From: Streptomyces sp. RPA4-2
GTDB lineage: Bacteria; Actinomycetota; Actinomycetes; Streptomycetales; Streptomycetaceae
DNA: 64,000 bases
Direction: 5' to 3'
Assembly: GCF_012273515.2 (NCBI RefSeq)
Contig: NZ_CP050975.2
Span: forward strand, 7,564,001 to 7,628,000
How positions within the stretch are numbered: position 1 is the stretch's first letter; the number at the start of each line of letters is the position of its first letter. Under the pieces are notes generated by a model, which did not search any database, was not told the DNA's origin, and saw nothing but the letters and a program-made list of their open reading frames with translations. Positions 36,686-46,344 of this stretch are shown piece after piece. The position numbers and the translations under genes are program-made.

Positions 36686-37963
36686 GTGACCGGTTTCCGT
36701 ACGTTGAGCTCCGGGCTCCGCGCGCTGCAGCCCGCCGCCTTCGGCGCGGACCCGGGCGGTGAGCGCCTGGAGCGCATCCGCAGATCACCGAATTTCGCGG
36801 ACGGGGTCTTCCAGAACCCGGTGAGTGCCCGGACCCGCCCCGACGGCTCCATGATCGAGTTCGCGAAGGTCTTCTTCCGCAAGGAGGAGCGCGTCCGCCG
36901 CGCCCCCGCGGGCACGGTGCCGGTGCACCCCACGACGCTCGCCGACCTCGCCAGGCCCGCGACGAGCGGGCTGCGGCTCACCTGGATGGGGCACTCCAGC
37001 GTGCTGGCGGAGATCGACGGGCACCGTGTGCTGTTCGACCCGGTCTGGGGCGAGCGCTGTTCTCCCTTCAACTTCGTCGGACCCAAGCGGCTGCACCCGG
37101 TACCGCTGCCGCTGGCCGCGCTGGGCCCGGTCGACGTCGTCGTCATCTCGCACGACCACTACGACCACCTGGACCTGCCCACCATCAAGGCCCTCGCCGA
37201 CACGGACACGGTGTTCGCGGTGCCGCTCGGCGTCGGCGCCCACCTGGAGCACTGGGGCGTCTCCCCGGACCGCCTGCGTGAGCTGGACTGGAACGAGTCC
37301 ACGAAGGTCGGCGGCATCTCCCTCACCGCCACCCCCGCCCGGCACTTCTGCGGCCGGGGCCTGCGCAACACCCAGCACACGCTGTGGGCCTCCTGGGCGG
37401 TGGCGGGCGACGAGCACCGGATCTACCACAGCGGTGACACCGGCTATTTCGAGGGCTTCAAGGACATCGGCGCCGAGCACGGCCCGTTCGACGCCACGAT
37501 GATCCAGATCGGCGCCTACAGCGAGTTCTGGCCCGAGATCCACATGACGCCCGAGGAGGGCATGCGCGCCCACCTGGACCTCCAGGGCGGCCGGCCCGGC
37601 GGTGTGATGATGCCGATCCACTGGGCCACGTTCAACCTCGCGACGCACCCGTGGGTGGAGCCCGGCGAGGGGACCATAGCGGCCGCGCACGCGGTCGGCG
37701 CGCGCGTCGCGCTGCCGCACCCCGGCGAGCCCTTCGAGCCCACCGCCGAGACCGTTCCGTCCGAGCCCTGGTGGCGCGGGGTGGCCGTGCCGCCCGAGGG
37801 TGGCTGGCCCGTGGGCGCGAGTGCCGAGGCCAATGCCCCGATCTCCGTCACGGCGGCTTCCGGTGCGCCGGCTTCCGGCGGGGCGGGCCCCGACACGTCG
37901 GGTGACGCCGGCGGTGGTGCCGCGGAGGACACCGGAGAGCCGGAGACGGTGCCGGCCGGCTGA
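36686..37963 (+). CDS. MBL-fold metallo-hydrolase (UlaG / NAPE-PLD-like)
   Basis: About 425 residues from the GTG after GGAGGTACC; an ATG at 36653 is the alternative. The metallo-beta-lactamase metal motif is HDHYDHLD (HxHxDH). Further ligands are in HSGDTGYF and at the C-terminal His of MPIHWATFNLA, with FNFVGPKRLHP characteristic of the NAPE-PLD/UlaG branch. These hydrolyse phosphodiester or lactone bonds. The last 60 residues are Ala/Gly/Ser-rich low complexity. A terminator follows. Confidence 0.88.
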   Translation: MTGFRTLSSGLRALQPAAFGADPGGERLERIRRSPNFADGVFQNPVSARTRPDGSMIEFAKVFFRKEERVRRAPAGTVPVHPTTLADLARPATSGLRLTWMGHSSVLAEIDGHRVLFDPVWGERCSPFNFVGPKRLHPVPLPLAALGPVDVVVISHDHYDHLDLPTIKALADTDTVFAVPLGVGAHLEHWGVSPDRLRELDWNESTKVGGISLTATPARHFCGRGLRNTQHTLWASWAVAGDEHRIYHSGDTGYFEGFKDIGAEHGPFDATMIQIGAYSEFWPEIHMTPEEGMRAHLDLQGGRPGGVMMPIHWATFNLATHPWVEPGEGTIAAAHAVGARVALPHPGEPFEPTAETVPSEPWWRGVAVPPEGGWPVGASAEANAPISVTAASGAPASGGAGPDTSGDAGGGAAEDTGEPETVPAG

Positions 37964-37987
37964 ATTTCCTGACATTCCGATCTACGG

Positions 37988-38022
37988 CGAGGGCCGGGGC
38001 GCGTCGCGCTCCCCGGCCCTCG
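37988..38022 (+). terminator. Terminator after MBL-fold gene
   Basis: 12-bp stem CGAGGGCCGGGG / CCCCGGCCCTCG, 11-nt loop, followed by TCGTCTTTTC. It lies 25 bp after the stop codon. Confidence 0.8.
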
Positions 38023-38318
38023 TCGTCTTTTCATGACCACTTCTGACCAGCACTGATCGGAACGATGCCCCTAGGGAACGGGTGTCCGACGGTGATATCG
38101 GTCTGCCGTGCGAGGCCTCATACCAGAGCGGGACGCTGTCCGGGGGACTTTGTCAACTGCCCACCGCACCTGTCGCGTTGCCGACTACTGTCAGTTGCCG
38201 TCGGGCGACGCAGGGCCGTTTTTTTCGGCTCTCTCGACCGGCACCGCGATGGCGCACGCCCGAGTCGCGCAGACCCGCGGGAGCCCGAGTGCCCCCGACG
38301 CCCAGTACGAGGACGCTG
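38023..38318 (+). promoter_or_regulatory. Upstream region of first conservon
   Basis: About 300 bp without a gene before cvnA. It contains a T7 run at 38220 (GGGCCGTTTTTTTCGG) and an AT-richer patch (GCCGACTACTGTCAGTTGCC, 38178-38197) that probably includes the promoter. No hexamers are clear enough to call. Confidence 0.35.
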
Positions 38319-40325
38319 ATGTCTCACCTTCGCGCACCGGCCGCCCGCGCAGACCGCCGTGACGGCGGGCGGCACGGACGGCCGGTCGCCCGTGCCGTCC
38401 CCTCGCCTCCCGAGACCCCCCTCCGGCCCCAGCTGCTGCGGATGGCGGTCCTGCCGCCCACCGCGGTGGCCCTCAGCGCGTGCGCGGCCGTCCTGTTCAC
38501 CGTGCGCTCCACCGGCGCCCGCCCCGGCGCGGCTCTCTGGGCGGTCCTCGCCGGCGCTCTCGGGGTGGCCCTCGCGGGCATCCTCGTCGCCGCCGTGGCC
38601 GCCGACCGGACCGCCCGGTCCGTCCGGGACCGCCTCGCCGCGATACGCCGCACCAGCGCCCGTACGGAGGCGGACCTGCGTGCCGTCGTCGAGGGCCTGC
38701 GCCGCGGCGAGACCCCGTCCCCCCGCGCGCCGAACCGCCGGCCCCTCCCGGACGCCGACGACTTCGAGCTGCTCGCCGCCGATCTCTCCCGGGCGCACGA
38801 CGGCGCCGTCACCGCCGTCGTACAGGCCGCACAGCTCTCCAGCCGGGCCGGCAGCGAACAGAAGGTCGAGGTCTTCGTCAACCTGGCGCGACGGCTTCAG
38901 TCCCTCGTGCACCGCGAGATCTCGATCCTCGACGAGCTGGAGAACGAGATCGAGGACCCGGACCTGCTCAAGGGCCTCTTCCACGTCGACCACCTCGCCA
39001 CCCGCATCCGGCGGCACGCCGAGAACCTCGCCGTCCTCGGCGGCGCCGTCTCCCGACGCCAGTGGAGCAACCCCGTCTCCATGACCGAGGTGCTGCGGTC
39101 GGCGATCGCCGAGGTCGAGCAGTACTCGCGGGTCAAACTGGTGCCTCCGATCGACGGCACCCTGCGCGGACACGCCGTTGCCGACGTCATCCACCTGCTG
39201 GCCGAACTGGTCGAGAACGCCACGGTGTTCTCCGCCCCGCACACCCAAGTGCTGCTGCGCGTCAACCTCGTCACCTCCGGGCTCGCGGTCGAGGTCGAGG
39301 ACCGGGGCCTGGGCATGCCCCCCGGCGAGCAGGACAAGATGAACGCGCTGCTCACCGACCCCGATCAGGTGAACGTCGCGAGCCTTCTCCAGGACGGCCG
39401 GATCGGTCTCTTCGTGGTGTCGCAACTGGCTCGGCGACACGGCATCCACGTCCGGCTCCAGAGCAACATCTACGGCGGTGTCCAGGCCGTACTCGTGGTG
39501 CCGCAGGAGCTGTTGGGCACGGAGCCGGGCGCCCCGGGGAACCAAGGGCGGTCCCGCGAGACGGCGGCCGGAGCGCTCCCGCCCGCGGGACCACCGACCG
39601 GACAGGCCGTCCCGCTTCCGCCCGCGGGTACGGCGGCGTCCCCCGTGCCGCGGCAGTCGCGCCGGGAGCACGCGGAGCCCGCCGCGCCGCAGCACGACGG
39701 TACGGGCGGCGGCGGCCCGGCGCCGCTCCCGATGCGCGGGGCCCGCGCCGAGCGGCCCAATCCGGCGGAGGCCGTGCCCGGCATCCGCCCCGACGACCGG
39801 CACATCCTGGCGGAGAACGCGGAGATGCCACCCACCCCGCGCAACGGCGTGGTCCGGGGCACCATGGCGAGGCCCCAACTGCCCCGCCGACGCGCCCAGG
39901 AGCACATCGCGCCCCAACTGCGCGACGGACCCCTGCCCCGCCAGGACTCGGAGCACGTCGCCGGTCACGACCCCGGGCTGATGGCGGCGTTCCAGCGCGG
40001 GATCGGACTGGCGGAGGCCCGGCAGACGGAGTTCCCCGCAGATCGGCCGCACCCGGACCCCGGGCACCTGGACGCGCTGCCACCCCTGCAGGTGATCCGC
40101 GTCGACCAGCCGTCCCCACGCTCGCCCCACCTGGAAGGCCACCTGGACGTTCCGCCCCTGGGCGCCGTCCGAACGGCCGACGATCCCCTGGGCGCGGCAC
40201 ACATGGTCGACCCGCACACCGGACATGCGCCCGCCCCGGCCGAGGCGCCGGGCACGCGGGACACCACCCCCACGCCCGGACACGACCTCACGGCCCGGCA
40301 CGACGGGAGCGCACCGGCCGGATGA
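38319..40325 (+). CDS. cvnA: Conservon sensor-kinase-like protein CvnA (first conservon)
   Basis: 668 residues. Two N-terminal membrane helices (about residues 35-90), then a long helical DHp-like region (RRLQSLVHREISILDELE). A GHKL ATPase domain follows, with N-box ELVENATVFSAPHTQVLL and G1 DRGLGMPPGEQD; no conserved phospho-acceptor His is obvious. From about residue 400 it is Pro/Arg-rich and disordered, with a conserved island LMAAFQRGIGLAEARQ near residue 550. CvnA-D form a membrane heterocomplex resembling eukaryotic G-protein systems. ATG after GAGGACGCTG. ATGA overlap region with the following gene. Confidence 0.85.
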   Translation: MSHLRAPAARADRRDGGRHGRPVARAVPSPPETPLRPQLLRMAVLPPTAVALSACAAVLFTVRSTGARPGAALWAVLAGALGVALAGILVAAVAADRTARSVRDRLAAIRRTSARTEADLRAVVEGLRRGETPSPRAPNRRPLPDADDFELLAADLSRAHDGAVTAVVQAAQLSSRAGSEQKVEVFVNLARRLQSLVHREISILDELENEIEDPDLLKGLFHVDHLATRIRRHAENLAVLGGAVSRRQWSNPVSMTEVLRSAIAEVEQYSRVKLVPPIDGTLRGHAVADVIHLLAELVENATVFSAPHTQVLLRVNLVTSGLAVEVEDRGLGMPPGEQDKMNALLTDPDQVNVASLLQDGRIGLFVVSQLARRHGIHVRLQSNIYGGVQAVLVVPQELLGTEPGAPGNQGRSRETAAGALPPAGPPTGQAVPLPPAGTAASPVPRQSRREHAEPAAPQHDGTGGGGPAPLPMRGARAERPNPAEAVPGIRPDDRHILAENAEMPPTPRNGVVRGTMARPQLPRRRAQEHIAPQLRDGPLPRQDSEHVAGHDPGLMAAFQRGIGLAEARQTEFPADRPHPDPGHLDALPPLQVIRVDQPSPRSPHLEGHLDVPPLGAVRTADDPLGAAHMVDPHTGHAPAPAEAPGTRDTTPTPGHDLTARHDGSAPAG

Positions 40326-40396
40326 CCAGCCTCCCGAGCACGCCCACCCCCACCTGCGCTCCCGCAGACCTTCGTACCCCAAGGAGTCGATCCACC

Positions 40397-40831
40397 ATGG
40401 CGAGCGACGTGCCGACCGGCCATGCATCCGATCTCGACTGGCTGATGAGCGGCCTCGTGCAGCGCGTGCCGCACACCACCAGCGCGGTACTCCTGTCGTG
40501 CGACGGGCTCGTGAAGTCCGTCCACGGCCTCGACCCGGACAGCGCCGACCACATGGCGGCCCTGGCCTCCGGCCTGTACTCGCTCGGCCGGAGCGCGGGC
40601 GTCCGCTTCGGGGACGGCGGCGACGTGCGGCAGGTCGTCGTCGAACTCGACTCGACCCTGCTGTTCGTCTCGACCGCGGGCTCCGGCACCTGTCTCGCGG
40701 TGCTCGCCGGACGCGAGGCCGACGCCGCGGTGCTCGGCTACGAGATGGCGATGCTCGTCAAGAGCGTCCGCCCGTATCTGATGACCGCGCCCAGGCAGGC
40801 CGCCGTCGGCCCCACGGCGATGAGGCCTTGA
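40397..40831 (+). CDS. cvnB: Conservon roadblock/LC7 protein CvnB
   Basis: 144 residues from the ATG with AAGGAG eleven bases upstream; an ATG at 40322 (overlapping the cvnA stop) would add 25 residues. Roadblock/LC7 fold: DWLMSGLVQRVPHTTSAVLLS, then LDPDSADHMAALASGLYSL. It is typically the GTPase-activating or scaffold partner of CvnD (MglB-like). It sits between the kinase-like and DUF742 genes in the invariant conservon order. Confidence 0.87.
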   Translation: MASDVPTGHASDLDWLMSGLVQRVPHTTSAVLLSCDGLVKSVHGLDPDSADHMAALASGLYSLGRSAGVRFGDGGDVRQVVVELDSTLLFVSTAGSGTCLAVLAGREADAAVLGYEMAMLVKSVRPYLMTAPRQAAVGPTAMRP

Positions 40832-40833
40832 GG

Positions 40834-41205
40834 GTGGCCGCGGCCGGCGACGGGCCCTGGCTCGACGACGCGGCCGGGCGGCTGGTGCGTCCCTACACGG
40901 TCAGCAACGGCCGGACCCGTCCGACCACCGCGCTCGACCTGTTGTCGCAGGTCATGGTCACCGGAGCCACGCCCCTCGGCTACCTCGGCCCCGAGCACAC
41001 CCAGGCGCTCGAACTGTGCCGGGCGCCCGTCTCGGTCGCGGAGATCGCCGCGCAGCTCAAGCTGCCGGCGGCGGTCACCAAGGTGCTGCTGTCCGACCTC
41101 GTCGACTGCGGGGCGCTGACCACCAAACCCCCCGAGTTCCACCACAACCCCACTGACCGGTCTCTTCTGGAGGCAGTGCTCGATGGACTACGACGACAGC
41201 TCTGA
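40834..41205 (+). CDS. cvnC: Conservon DUF742 protein CvnC
   Basis: 123 residues from the GTG two bases after the cvnB stop; a TTG overlapping that stop is possible. DUF742 family: RLVRPYTVSNGRTRPTTALDLLSQV, then a winged-helix-like CRAPVSVAEIAAQLKLPAAVTKVLLSDLV. It probably links CvnA to the GTPase. It overlaps cvnD by 23 bp. Confidence 0.87.
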   Translation: MAAAGDGPWLDDAAGRLVRPYTVSNGRTRPTTALDLLSQVMVTGATPLGYLGPEHTQALELCRAPVSVAEIAAQLKLPAAVTKVLLSDLVDCGALTTKPPEFHHNPTDRSLLEAVLDGLRRQL

Positions 41206-41782
41206 CCCCTTCCCCACCGCGCTGAAGATCCTGGTGGCGGGAGGATTCGGGGTAGGCAAGACGACCTTAGTGGGCGCGGTGAGCGAGATCGCGCCGCTCA
41301 GCACGGAGGAGCTGCTCACCACGGTCAGTGCCGCGACCGACAATCTCGACGGCATCGAGAACAAGGTCGAGACCACGGTGGCGATGGACTTCGGCCGCAT
41401 CACCCTCGACCCCGAACATGTGCTGTACCTCTTCGGCACACCCGGGCAGGAGCGGTTCTGGTTCATGTGGGACGAGCTGTCCGAGGGCGCGCTCGGCGCG
41501 GTGATCCTCGCCGACACCCGCCGCCTCGAGGACTGCTTCGCGGCCGTCGACTTCTTCGAGCAGCGTGGTCTCGGCTTCATCGTCGCCGTCAACGAGTTCG
41601 ACGGTGCCTTCCGCTACGACCCGGCCGAGGTGCGGGCGGCCATCGACCTCGACCCCGCGATCCCCATCGTGCGCTGCGACGCCCGGATCTCCAGTTCGGG
41701 AGTGCAGACCCTGCTCACCCTGGTGCGCCATCTCCTCGCCCACGCGCCGGCGCACGCCCCTACCCATGGAGCCCACAGGTGA
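41183..41782 (+). CDS. cvnD: Conservon GTPase CvnD
   Basis: 199 residues, small Ras/MglA-like GTPase. P-loop ILVAGGFGVGKTTLVGAVSE, switch region TTVAMDFGRITL, G3 LFGTPGQERFWFMW, and G4 as AVNEFDG (N-x-F-D rather than NKxD, usual for CvnD). It works with CvnB as a switch at the membrane. The last residues are an Ala/His/Pro tail. Confidence 0.9.
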   Translation: MDYDDSSDPFPTALKILVAGGFGVGKTTLVGAVSEIAPLSTEELLTTVSAATDNLDGIENKVETTVAMDFGRITLDPEHVLYLFGTPGQERFWFMWDELSEGALGAVILADTRRLEDCFAAVDFFEQRGLGFIVAVNEFDGAFRYDPAEVRAAIDLDPAIPIVRCDARISSSGVQTLLTLVRHLLAHAPAHAPTHGAHR

Positions 41783-41887
41783 CGCACTGACGTACGCCCT
41801 CGGCGACGGAGCCCGCACAGCACATGACCCACGTTCCCGACCACGGAGTCCGCATATGACACCCGGCCCCCACCACGGAGTCCGTCC
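41783..41887 (+). repeat. Degenerate repeats of an SD-plus-start-like module
   Basis: Four imperfect copies of a unit that reads (C/G)ACGGAG(T/C)CCG...ATGA occur between 41764 and 41890. The last one supplies the real start of the next gene; see findings. Confidence 0.55.
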
Positions 41888-42478
41888 ATGAGCTACGACC
41901 CACCGCGCCCGGTCGGCCGGCTGCTGCTGACTCCGGAGGACAAGGACGCCCCCGCCCGGGTCCGGCGGCTGCGCCGGCTCGGCCTGGGGGAGCACACCGA
42001 GCCCGCCTTCGACGCCTTCGCGGACCGGCTCGCCGACGTCGCCGCGGTGCCGTACTCGATGGTCAACTTCATCGACGAGAACCGGCAGTTCTTCGCGGGC
42101 CTGCACACCCCGGACGGCAACGTCTCGGCCACCCGGCCGGTCCCGGCCCCCACGGACGGCACCCACCATGGTGTCGGCCGCTATATGACCCGCGACTACG
42201 GGTTCTGCCCCTATGTCGTGGTCCGCCGCAGGGCGCTGGTACTGGAGGACGTCTGCGACTACCCGCGCTTCGCCGGCAACCCGGTCGTCGACGAGATCGG
42301 GGTCCGCTCCTACCTCGGCGCTCCGCTCATCGACCGTACGGGCATCGCCCTCGGCACCGTCTGCGTCGTGGACCTCGAACCGCGCCCGTGGGGCAGAGCG
42401 GGCCTGGAGACCATCAAGACGATGGCGGCGGAACTGGTCGAGCAGCTCGGACAGCGGGAGGCGGGCGCGGGGTTCTGA
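41888..42478 (+). CDS. GAF-domain protein of the conservon
   Basis: 196 residues, a single GAF domain at about residues 30-180: PYSMVNFIDENRQFFAG, CPYVVVRRRALVLEDVC, and GVRSYLGAPLIDRTGIALGTVCVVD. GAF proteins sense small ligands or redox state. It takes the place usually held by a P450 in conservons and may be their effector or sensor. SD GGAG lies seven bases upstream of ATG. Confidence 0.85.
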   Translation: MSYDPPRPVGRLLLTPEDKDAPARVRRLRRLGLGEHTEPAFDAFADRLADVAAVPYSMVNFIDENRQFFAGLHTPDGNVSATRPVPAPTDGTHHGVGRYMTRDYGFCPYVVVRRRALVLEDVCDYPRFAGNPVVDEIGVRSYLGAPLIDRTGIALGTVCVVDLEPRPWGRAGLETIKTMAAELVEQLGQREAGAGF

Positions 42479-42698
42479 GGCCGCGCGGCGCCGGCGGCGC
42501 GTGCGCGCCGCGTGGACGACGTTCCCCCAGGAACCGTGCCTGCCTGCCGTATCCGTCGCCGTGCCTGCCGCCGTACACGTCGTGCCCGCCGCCGTGCATG
42601 CCCTGCCCGCCGTACCCGCCGCGGCCGCCGGGGGTTGACGCCGCTCCCGCGGAGGAACGCTGTGCCCGAGCCACCCGACACGGCCCGGAAGGCACCCC
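42479..42698 (+). repeat. Low-complexity CCG-rich spacer before oxidoreductase
   Basis: 220 bp with a stretch at about 42537-42635 made of degenerate 15-bp units (variants of CTGCCGCCGTAC). It reads as Cys/Pro-rich in one frame and Gly-rich on the other strand. No start signal or normal codon bias supports a gene. Confidence 0.5.
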
Positions 42699-43958
42699 AT
42701 GACCGATCTGCGTCTCGGCGTTCTCGGCTTCGGCCTGCGCGGTCCCCTCGCGCTCACCGCCCACCGCCCCGGCCGGGGCTCACGCGTGAGCGTCCTCGCC
42801 GAACACGACCCGCTGCTGCGGGAGGCCGCCGCCGCCCGCATCCCCGGCGTCCGGACCGTCGACGACCACCGCGAGGTCGTCCACGACCCCGACGTCGACG
42901 CGGTGCTCGTCCTCACCCCGGACCACACGCACGCGGACCTCGCCGGCGAGGCGCTGCGCGCGGGCAAGCCCGTCTTCGTCGAGAAGCCCCTGGACATCAC
43001 CATCGAGCGCTGCGACGCCGTCCTGCGCACCGCCTTCGAGACGGGCACCCGTCTCTACGTCGGCCACAACATGCGGCACATGCCGGTGATCCGTCTGATG
43101 CGCGACCTCGTCCGGGGCGGCGCCGTGGGGACCGTCAAAACCGTGTGGGTGCGGCACTTCGTCGGCTTCGGCGGGGACTGGTACTTCAAGGACTGGCACG
43201 CCGAACGCCGCTTCACCACCGGCCTGTTGCTGCAGAAGGGCGCCCACGACATCGACGTACTGCACTGGTTGGCCGGCGGCTACACGCGGCAGGTGCAGGC
43301 GCTCGGAGACCTCATGGTGTACGGCGGCAACCCGCATCGACGGGAGCCGGGGGAGCCCCGGTCGGAGGACTGGTACACCGAGGACGGTCACTGGCCCCCG
43401 CACACCCAGCGGGCACTCAATCCGGTCATCGACGTCGAGGACGTCTCGCTGGTCAACCTGCGCCTGGACAACGGGGTGCTGGCGGCCTACCAGCAGTGCC
43501 ACTTCACCCCCGACTACTGGCGCAACTACACCGTGATCGGTGACGCGGGCCGGCTGGAGAACTTCGGGGACGGGCCCGGTGCCGTGGTGAAGGTCTGGAA
43601 CAGCCGCCGCTCGGGGCACCGGGCCCTGGCCGACGCCGAGTACCCGGTGCCGGAGCCCCCCGAAGGCCCCGAGGACGCCGGGCACGGCGGCGCCGACCCG
43701 CTGCTGATCGACGAGTTCCTCCGGTTCGTGCGGGAAGGAGGGCGCACCGACACCTCCCCGGTCGCCGCGCGCATGGCGGTGGCCGCCGGATTCCGGGCCA
43801 CGGAGTCCCTGCGGGACGGCGGCAGCGCGCGCGAGGTGCCCGCGCTCGACCCCGAATTGGTCGCCTACTTCGAACGGGGGCAGGTGCCCGGGGAGGGTAG
43901 GGGCCGGTGCGGGGCCCCGGGAATCCGACGTGTGAAGGAAAGCTGCGGCCGCGTTTAA
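42699..43958 (+). CDS. Gfo/Idh/MocA-family oxidoreductase
   Basis: 419 residues. Rossmann NAD(P)-binding start [19 protein letters not shown], the EKP motif in [10 protein letters not shown], and the substrate domain with [17 protein letters not shown] and [15 protein letters not shown]. Such enzymes oxidise or reduce sugars, inositols or bile-pigment-like substrates; the substrate is unknown. Nearby genes do not explain it, and it stands alone between the conservon and tdh. Confidence 0.87.
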   Translation: MTDLRLGVLGFGLRGPLALTAHRPGRGSRVSVLAEHDPLLREAAAARIPGVRTVDDHREVVHDPDVDAVLVLTPDHTHADLAGEALRAGKPVFVEKPLDITIERCDAVLRTAFETGTRLYVGHNMRHMPVIRLMRDLVRGGAVGTVKTVWVRHFVGFGGDWYFKDWHAERRFTTGLLLQKGAHDIDVLHWLAGGYTRQVQALGDLMVYGGNPHRREPGEPRSEDWYTEDGHWPPHTQRALNPVIDVEDVSLVNLRLDNGVLAAYQQCHFTPDYWRNYTVIGDAGRLENFGDGPGAVVKVWNSRRSGHRALADAEYPVPEPPEGPEDAGHGGADPLLIDEFLRFVREGGRTDTSPVAARMAVAAGFRATESLRDGGSAREVPALDPELVAYFERGQVPGEGRGRCGAPGIRRVKESCGRV

Positions 43959-44080
43959 GAAAACCTCGATGGACCAGGACTACGGTCGTACGGCAGATTC
44001 CTCAGGGAATACACCCCTCTCCCCGGTACGGGCCCCTTCGGCGTGCCCTGCCCCGGGGCCTCACCCACAGGAGCCGTTGC

Positions 44081-45109
44081 GTGAAGGCGCTGGTCAAGGA
44101 GAAGGCGGAGCCCGGGCTCTGGCTCGTGGACGTCCCGGAGCCGGAGATCGGCCCCGGTGACGTACTGATCAAGGTCCTGAGGACCGGGATCTGCGGAACC
44201 GACCTGCACATCCGCAACTGGGACGGCTGGGCGCAGCAGGCCATCACCACACCGCTGGTGCTCGGCCACGAGTTCGTCGGCGAGGTCGTCGCGACCGGCC
44301 GTGACGTCGACGACATCAAGGCCGGCGACCGCGTCAGCGGCGAAGGCCACCTGGTCTGCGGCAAGTGCCGCAACTGTCTGGCCGGACGCCGCCACCTCTG
44401 CCGCGCCACGGTCGGCCTCGGCGTCGGCCGCGACGGCGCGTTCGCCGAGTACGTCGCCCTGCCCGCCACCAACGTGTGGGTGCACCGGGTCCCCGTCGAC
44501 CTGGACGTCGCCGCGATCTTCGACCCGTTCGGCAACGCCGTGCACACGGCGCTCTCCTTCCCGCTGGTCGGTGAGGACGTACTGATCACCGGTGCCGGAC
44601 CGATCGGCCTGATGGCCGCCGCGGTGGCCCGGCACGCGGGCGCCCGCAACGTCGTCGTCACCGACGTCAGCGAGGAGCGCCTCGAACTCGCCCGCAAGAT
44701 CGGCGTGAGCCTCGCCCTGAACGTCTCCTCAGCGACGATCGCCGACGGCCAGCGCGAGCTGGGGCTGCGCGAGGGCTTCGACATCGGCCTGGAGATGTCC
44801 GGCCGCGCCGAGGCGATGCGCGACATGATCGCCAACATGACCCACGGCGGCCGGATCGCGATGCTGGGCCTGCCCGCCCAGGAGTTCCCCGTCGACTGGT
44901 CCCGGATCGTCACCTCCATGATCACGATCAAGGGGATCTACGGCCGGGAGATGTTCGAGACCTGGTACGCGATGTCGGTGCTCCTCGAAGGCGGCCTCGA
45001 CCTCGCTCCGGTGATCACCGGCCGATACGGCTTCCGCGACCACGAGGCCGCGTTCGCCGAAGCGGCCGGCGGCCGCGGCGGCAAGGTCATTCTGGACTGG
45101 ACCCTCTAA
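44081..45109 (+). CDS. tdh: L-threonine 3-dehydrogenase
   Basis: 342 residues. Zinc-dependent medium-chain dehydrogenase: catalytic ligands [10 protein letters not shown] and [10 protein letters not shown], structural zinc cysteines in [16 protein letters not shown], and NAD-binding [17 protein letters not shown]. It oxidises L-threonine to 2-amino-3-oxobutyrate. GTG start after CAGGAG. It is followed 7 bp later by kbl, which completes the pathway. Confidence 0.94.
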   Translation: MKALVKEKAEPGLWLVDVPEPEIGPGDVLIKVLRTGICGTDLHIRNWDGWAQQAITTPLVLGHEFVGEVVATGRDVDDIKAGDRVSGEGHLVCGKCRNCLAGRRHLCRATVGLGVGRDGAFAEYVALPATNVWVHRVPVDLDVAAIFDPFGNAVHTALSFPLVGEDVLITGAGPIGLMAAAVARHAGARNVVVTDVSEERLELARKIGVSLALNVSSATIADGQRELGLREGFDIGLEMSGRAEAMRDMIANMTHGGRIAMLGLPAQEFPVDWSRIVTSMITIKGIYGREMFETWYAMSVLLEGGLDLAPVITGRYGFRDHEAAFAEAAGGRGGKVILDWTL

Positions 45110-45116
45110 GGAACTG

Positions 45117-46313
45117 ATGATGTTCGATTCCGTACGCGACGATCTGCGCACCACCCTCGACGAGATCCGCGCCGCCGGGCTCCACAAGCCCGAGCGTGTC
45201 ATCGGCACCCCGCAGTCCGCGACCGTGAGCGTCACCTCGGGCGCCCTTCCCGGCGAGGTCCTCAACTTCTGCGCGAACAACTACCTCGGCCTCGCCGACC
45301 ACCCCGAGGTCGTCGCCGCCGCCCACGAGGCCCTCGACCGCTGGGGCTACGGCATGGCGTCCGTGCGCTTCATCTGCGGTACGCAGGAGGTGCACAAGGA
45401 GCTGGAGGCGCGGCTGTCCGCGTTCCTCGGCCAGGAGGACACGATCCTCTACTCCTCCTGCTTCGACGCCAACGGAGGCGTCTTCGAGACCCTGCTCGGC
45501 GCCGAGGACGCGGTGATCTCCGACGCCCTCAACCACGCCTCGATCATCGACGGCATCCGCCTCTCCAAGGCGCGTCGCTTCCGGTACGCCAACCGTGACA
45601 TGGCCGACCTGGAGGCCCAGCTCAAGGAGGCGTCGGACGCCCGGCGCCGTCTGATCGTCACGGACGGCGTCTTCTCGATGGACGGCTATGTCGCTCCCCT
45701 CCAGGAGATCTGCGACCTCGCCGACCGCTACGACGCGATGGTCATGGTCGACGACTCGCACGCCGTCGGCTTCGTCGGCCCCGGCGGCCGGGGCACCCCC
45801 GAGCTGCACGGCGTCATGGACCGCGTCGACATCATCACCGGCACCCTCGGCAAGGCGCTCGGCGGCGCGTCCGGCGGCTACGTCGCGGCCCGCGCGGAGA
45901 TCGTCGCCCTGCTGCGCCAGCGCTCGCGTCCGTACCTCTTCTCCAACACGCTCGCTCCCGTGATCGCGGCGGCGTCCCTGAAGGTTCTCGACCTCCTGGA
46001 GTCGGCGGGCGACCTGCGCGAGAGGCTCGCCGCGAACACCGCGCTGTTCCGCTCCCGGATGACCGCCGAGGGCTTCGACATCCTCCCGGGCGACCACGCG
46101 ATCGCCCCGGTCATGATCGGTGACGCGTCCGTCGCCGGGCGCATGGCGGAACTGCTCCTGGAGCGCGGCGTGTACGTGATCGGCTTCTCGTACCCGGTCG
46201 TCCCGCAGGGCGCGGCCCGTATCCGGGTGCAGTTGTCCGCGGCGCACTCGACGGACGACGTGAACCGCGCGGTGGACGCGTTCGTGGCGGCGCGGGCGGA
46301 GCTCGAAGGCTGA
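45117..46313 (+). CDS. kbl: Glycine C-acetyltransferase (2-amino-3-ketobutyrate CoA ligase)
   Basis: 398 residues, PLP alpha-oxoamine synthase. [29 protein letters not shown] segment, HNH-type [15 protein letters not shown], and PLP lysine motif [18 protein letters not shown]. It cleaves 2-amino-3-ketobutyrate with CoA to glycine and acetyl-CoA. Co-transcribed with tdh for threonine breakdown. ATG doublet at 45117/45120. Confidence 0.95.
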   Translation: MMFDSVRDDLRTTLDEIRAAGLHKPERVIGTPQSATVSVTSGALPGEVLNFCANNYLGLADHPEVVAAAHEALDRWGYGMASVRFICGTQEVHKELEARLSAFLGQEDTILYSSCFDANGGVFETLLGAEDAVISDALNHASIIDGIRLSKARRFRYANRDMADLEAQLKEASDARRRLIVTDGVFSMDGYVAPLQEICDLADRYDAMVMVDDSHAVGFVGPGGRGTPELHGVMDRVDIITGTLGKALGGASGGYVAARAEIVALLRQRSRPYLFSNTLAPVIAAASLKVLDLLESAGDLRERLAANTALFRSRMTAEGFDILPGDHAIAPVMIGDASVAGRMAELLLERGVYVIGFSYPVVPQGAARIRVQLSAAHSTDDVNRAVDAFVAARAELEG

Positions 46314-46344
46314 AAGACCCGTGTGACCTGAGAGAATCGGTCGC

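Noticed and set aside
42414..42764. Gly-rich minus-strand frame (GGYGGQGMHGGG) across the spacer before the oxidoreductase
   Set aside because: Composition follows the CCG repeats; no start signal; overlaps the real oxidoreductase start.
43959..44080. Glycine-type riboswitch upstream of tdh
   Set aside because: Looked for the tandem glycine aptamer signature because of the pathway; only a short GC-rich leader is present.
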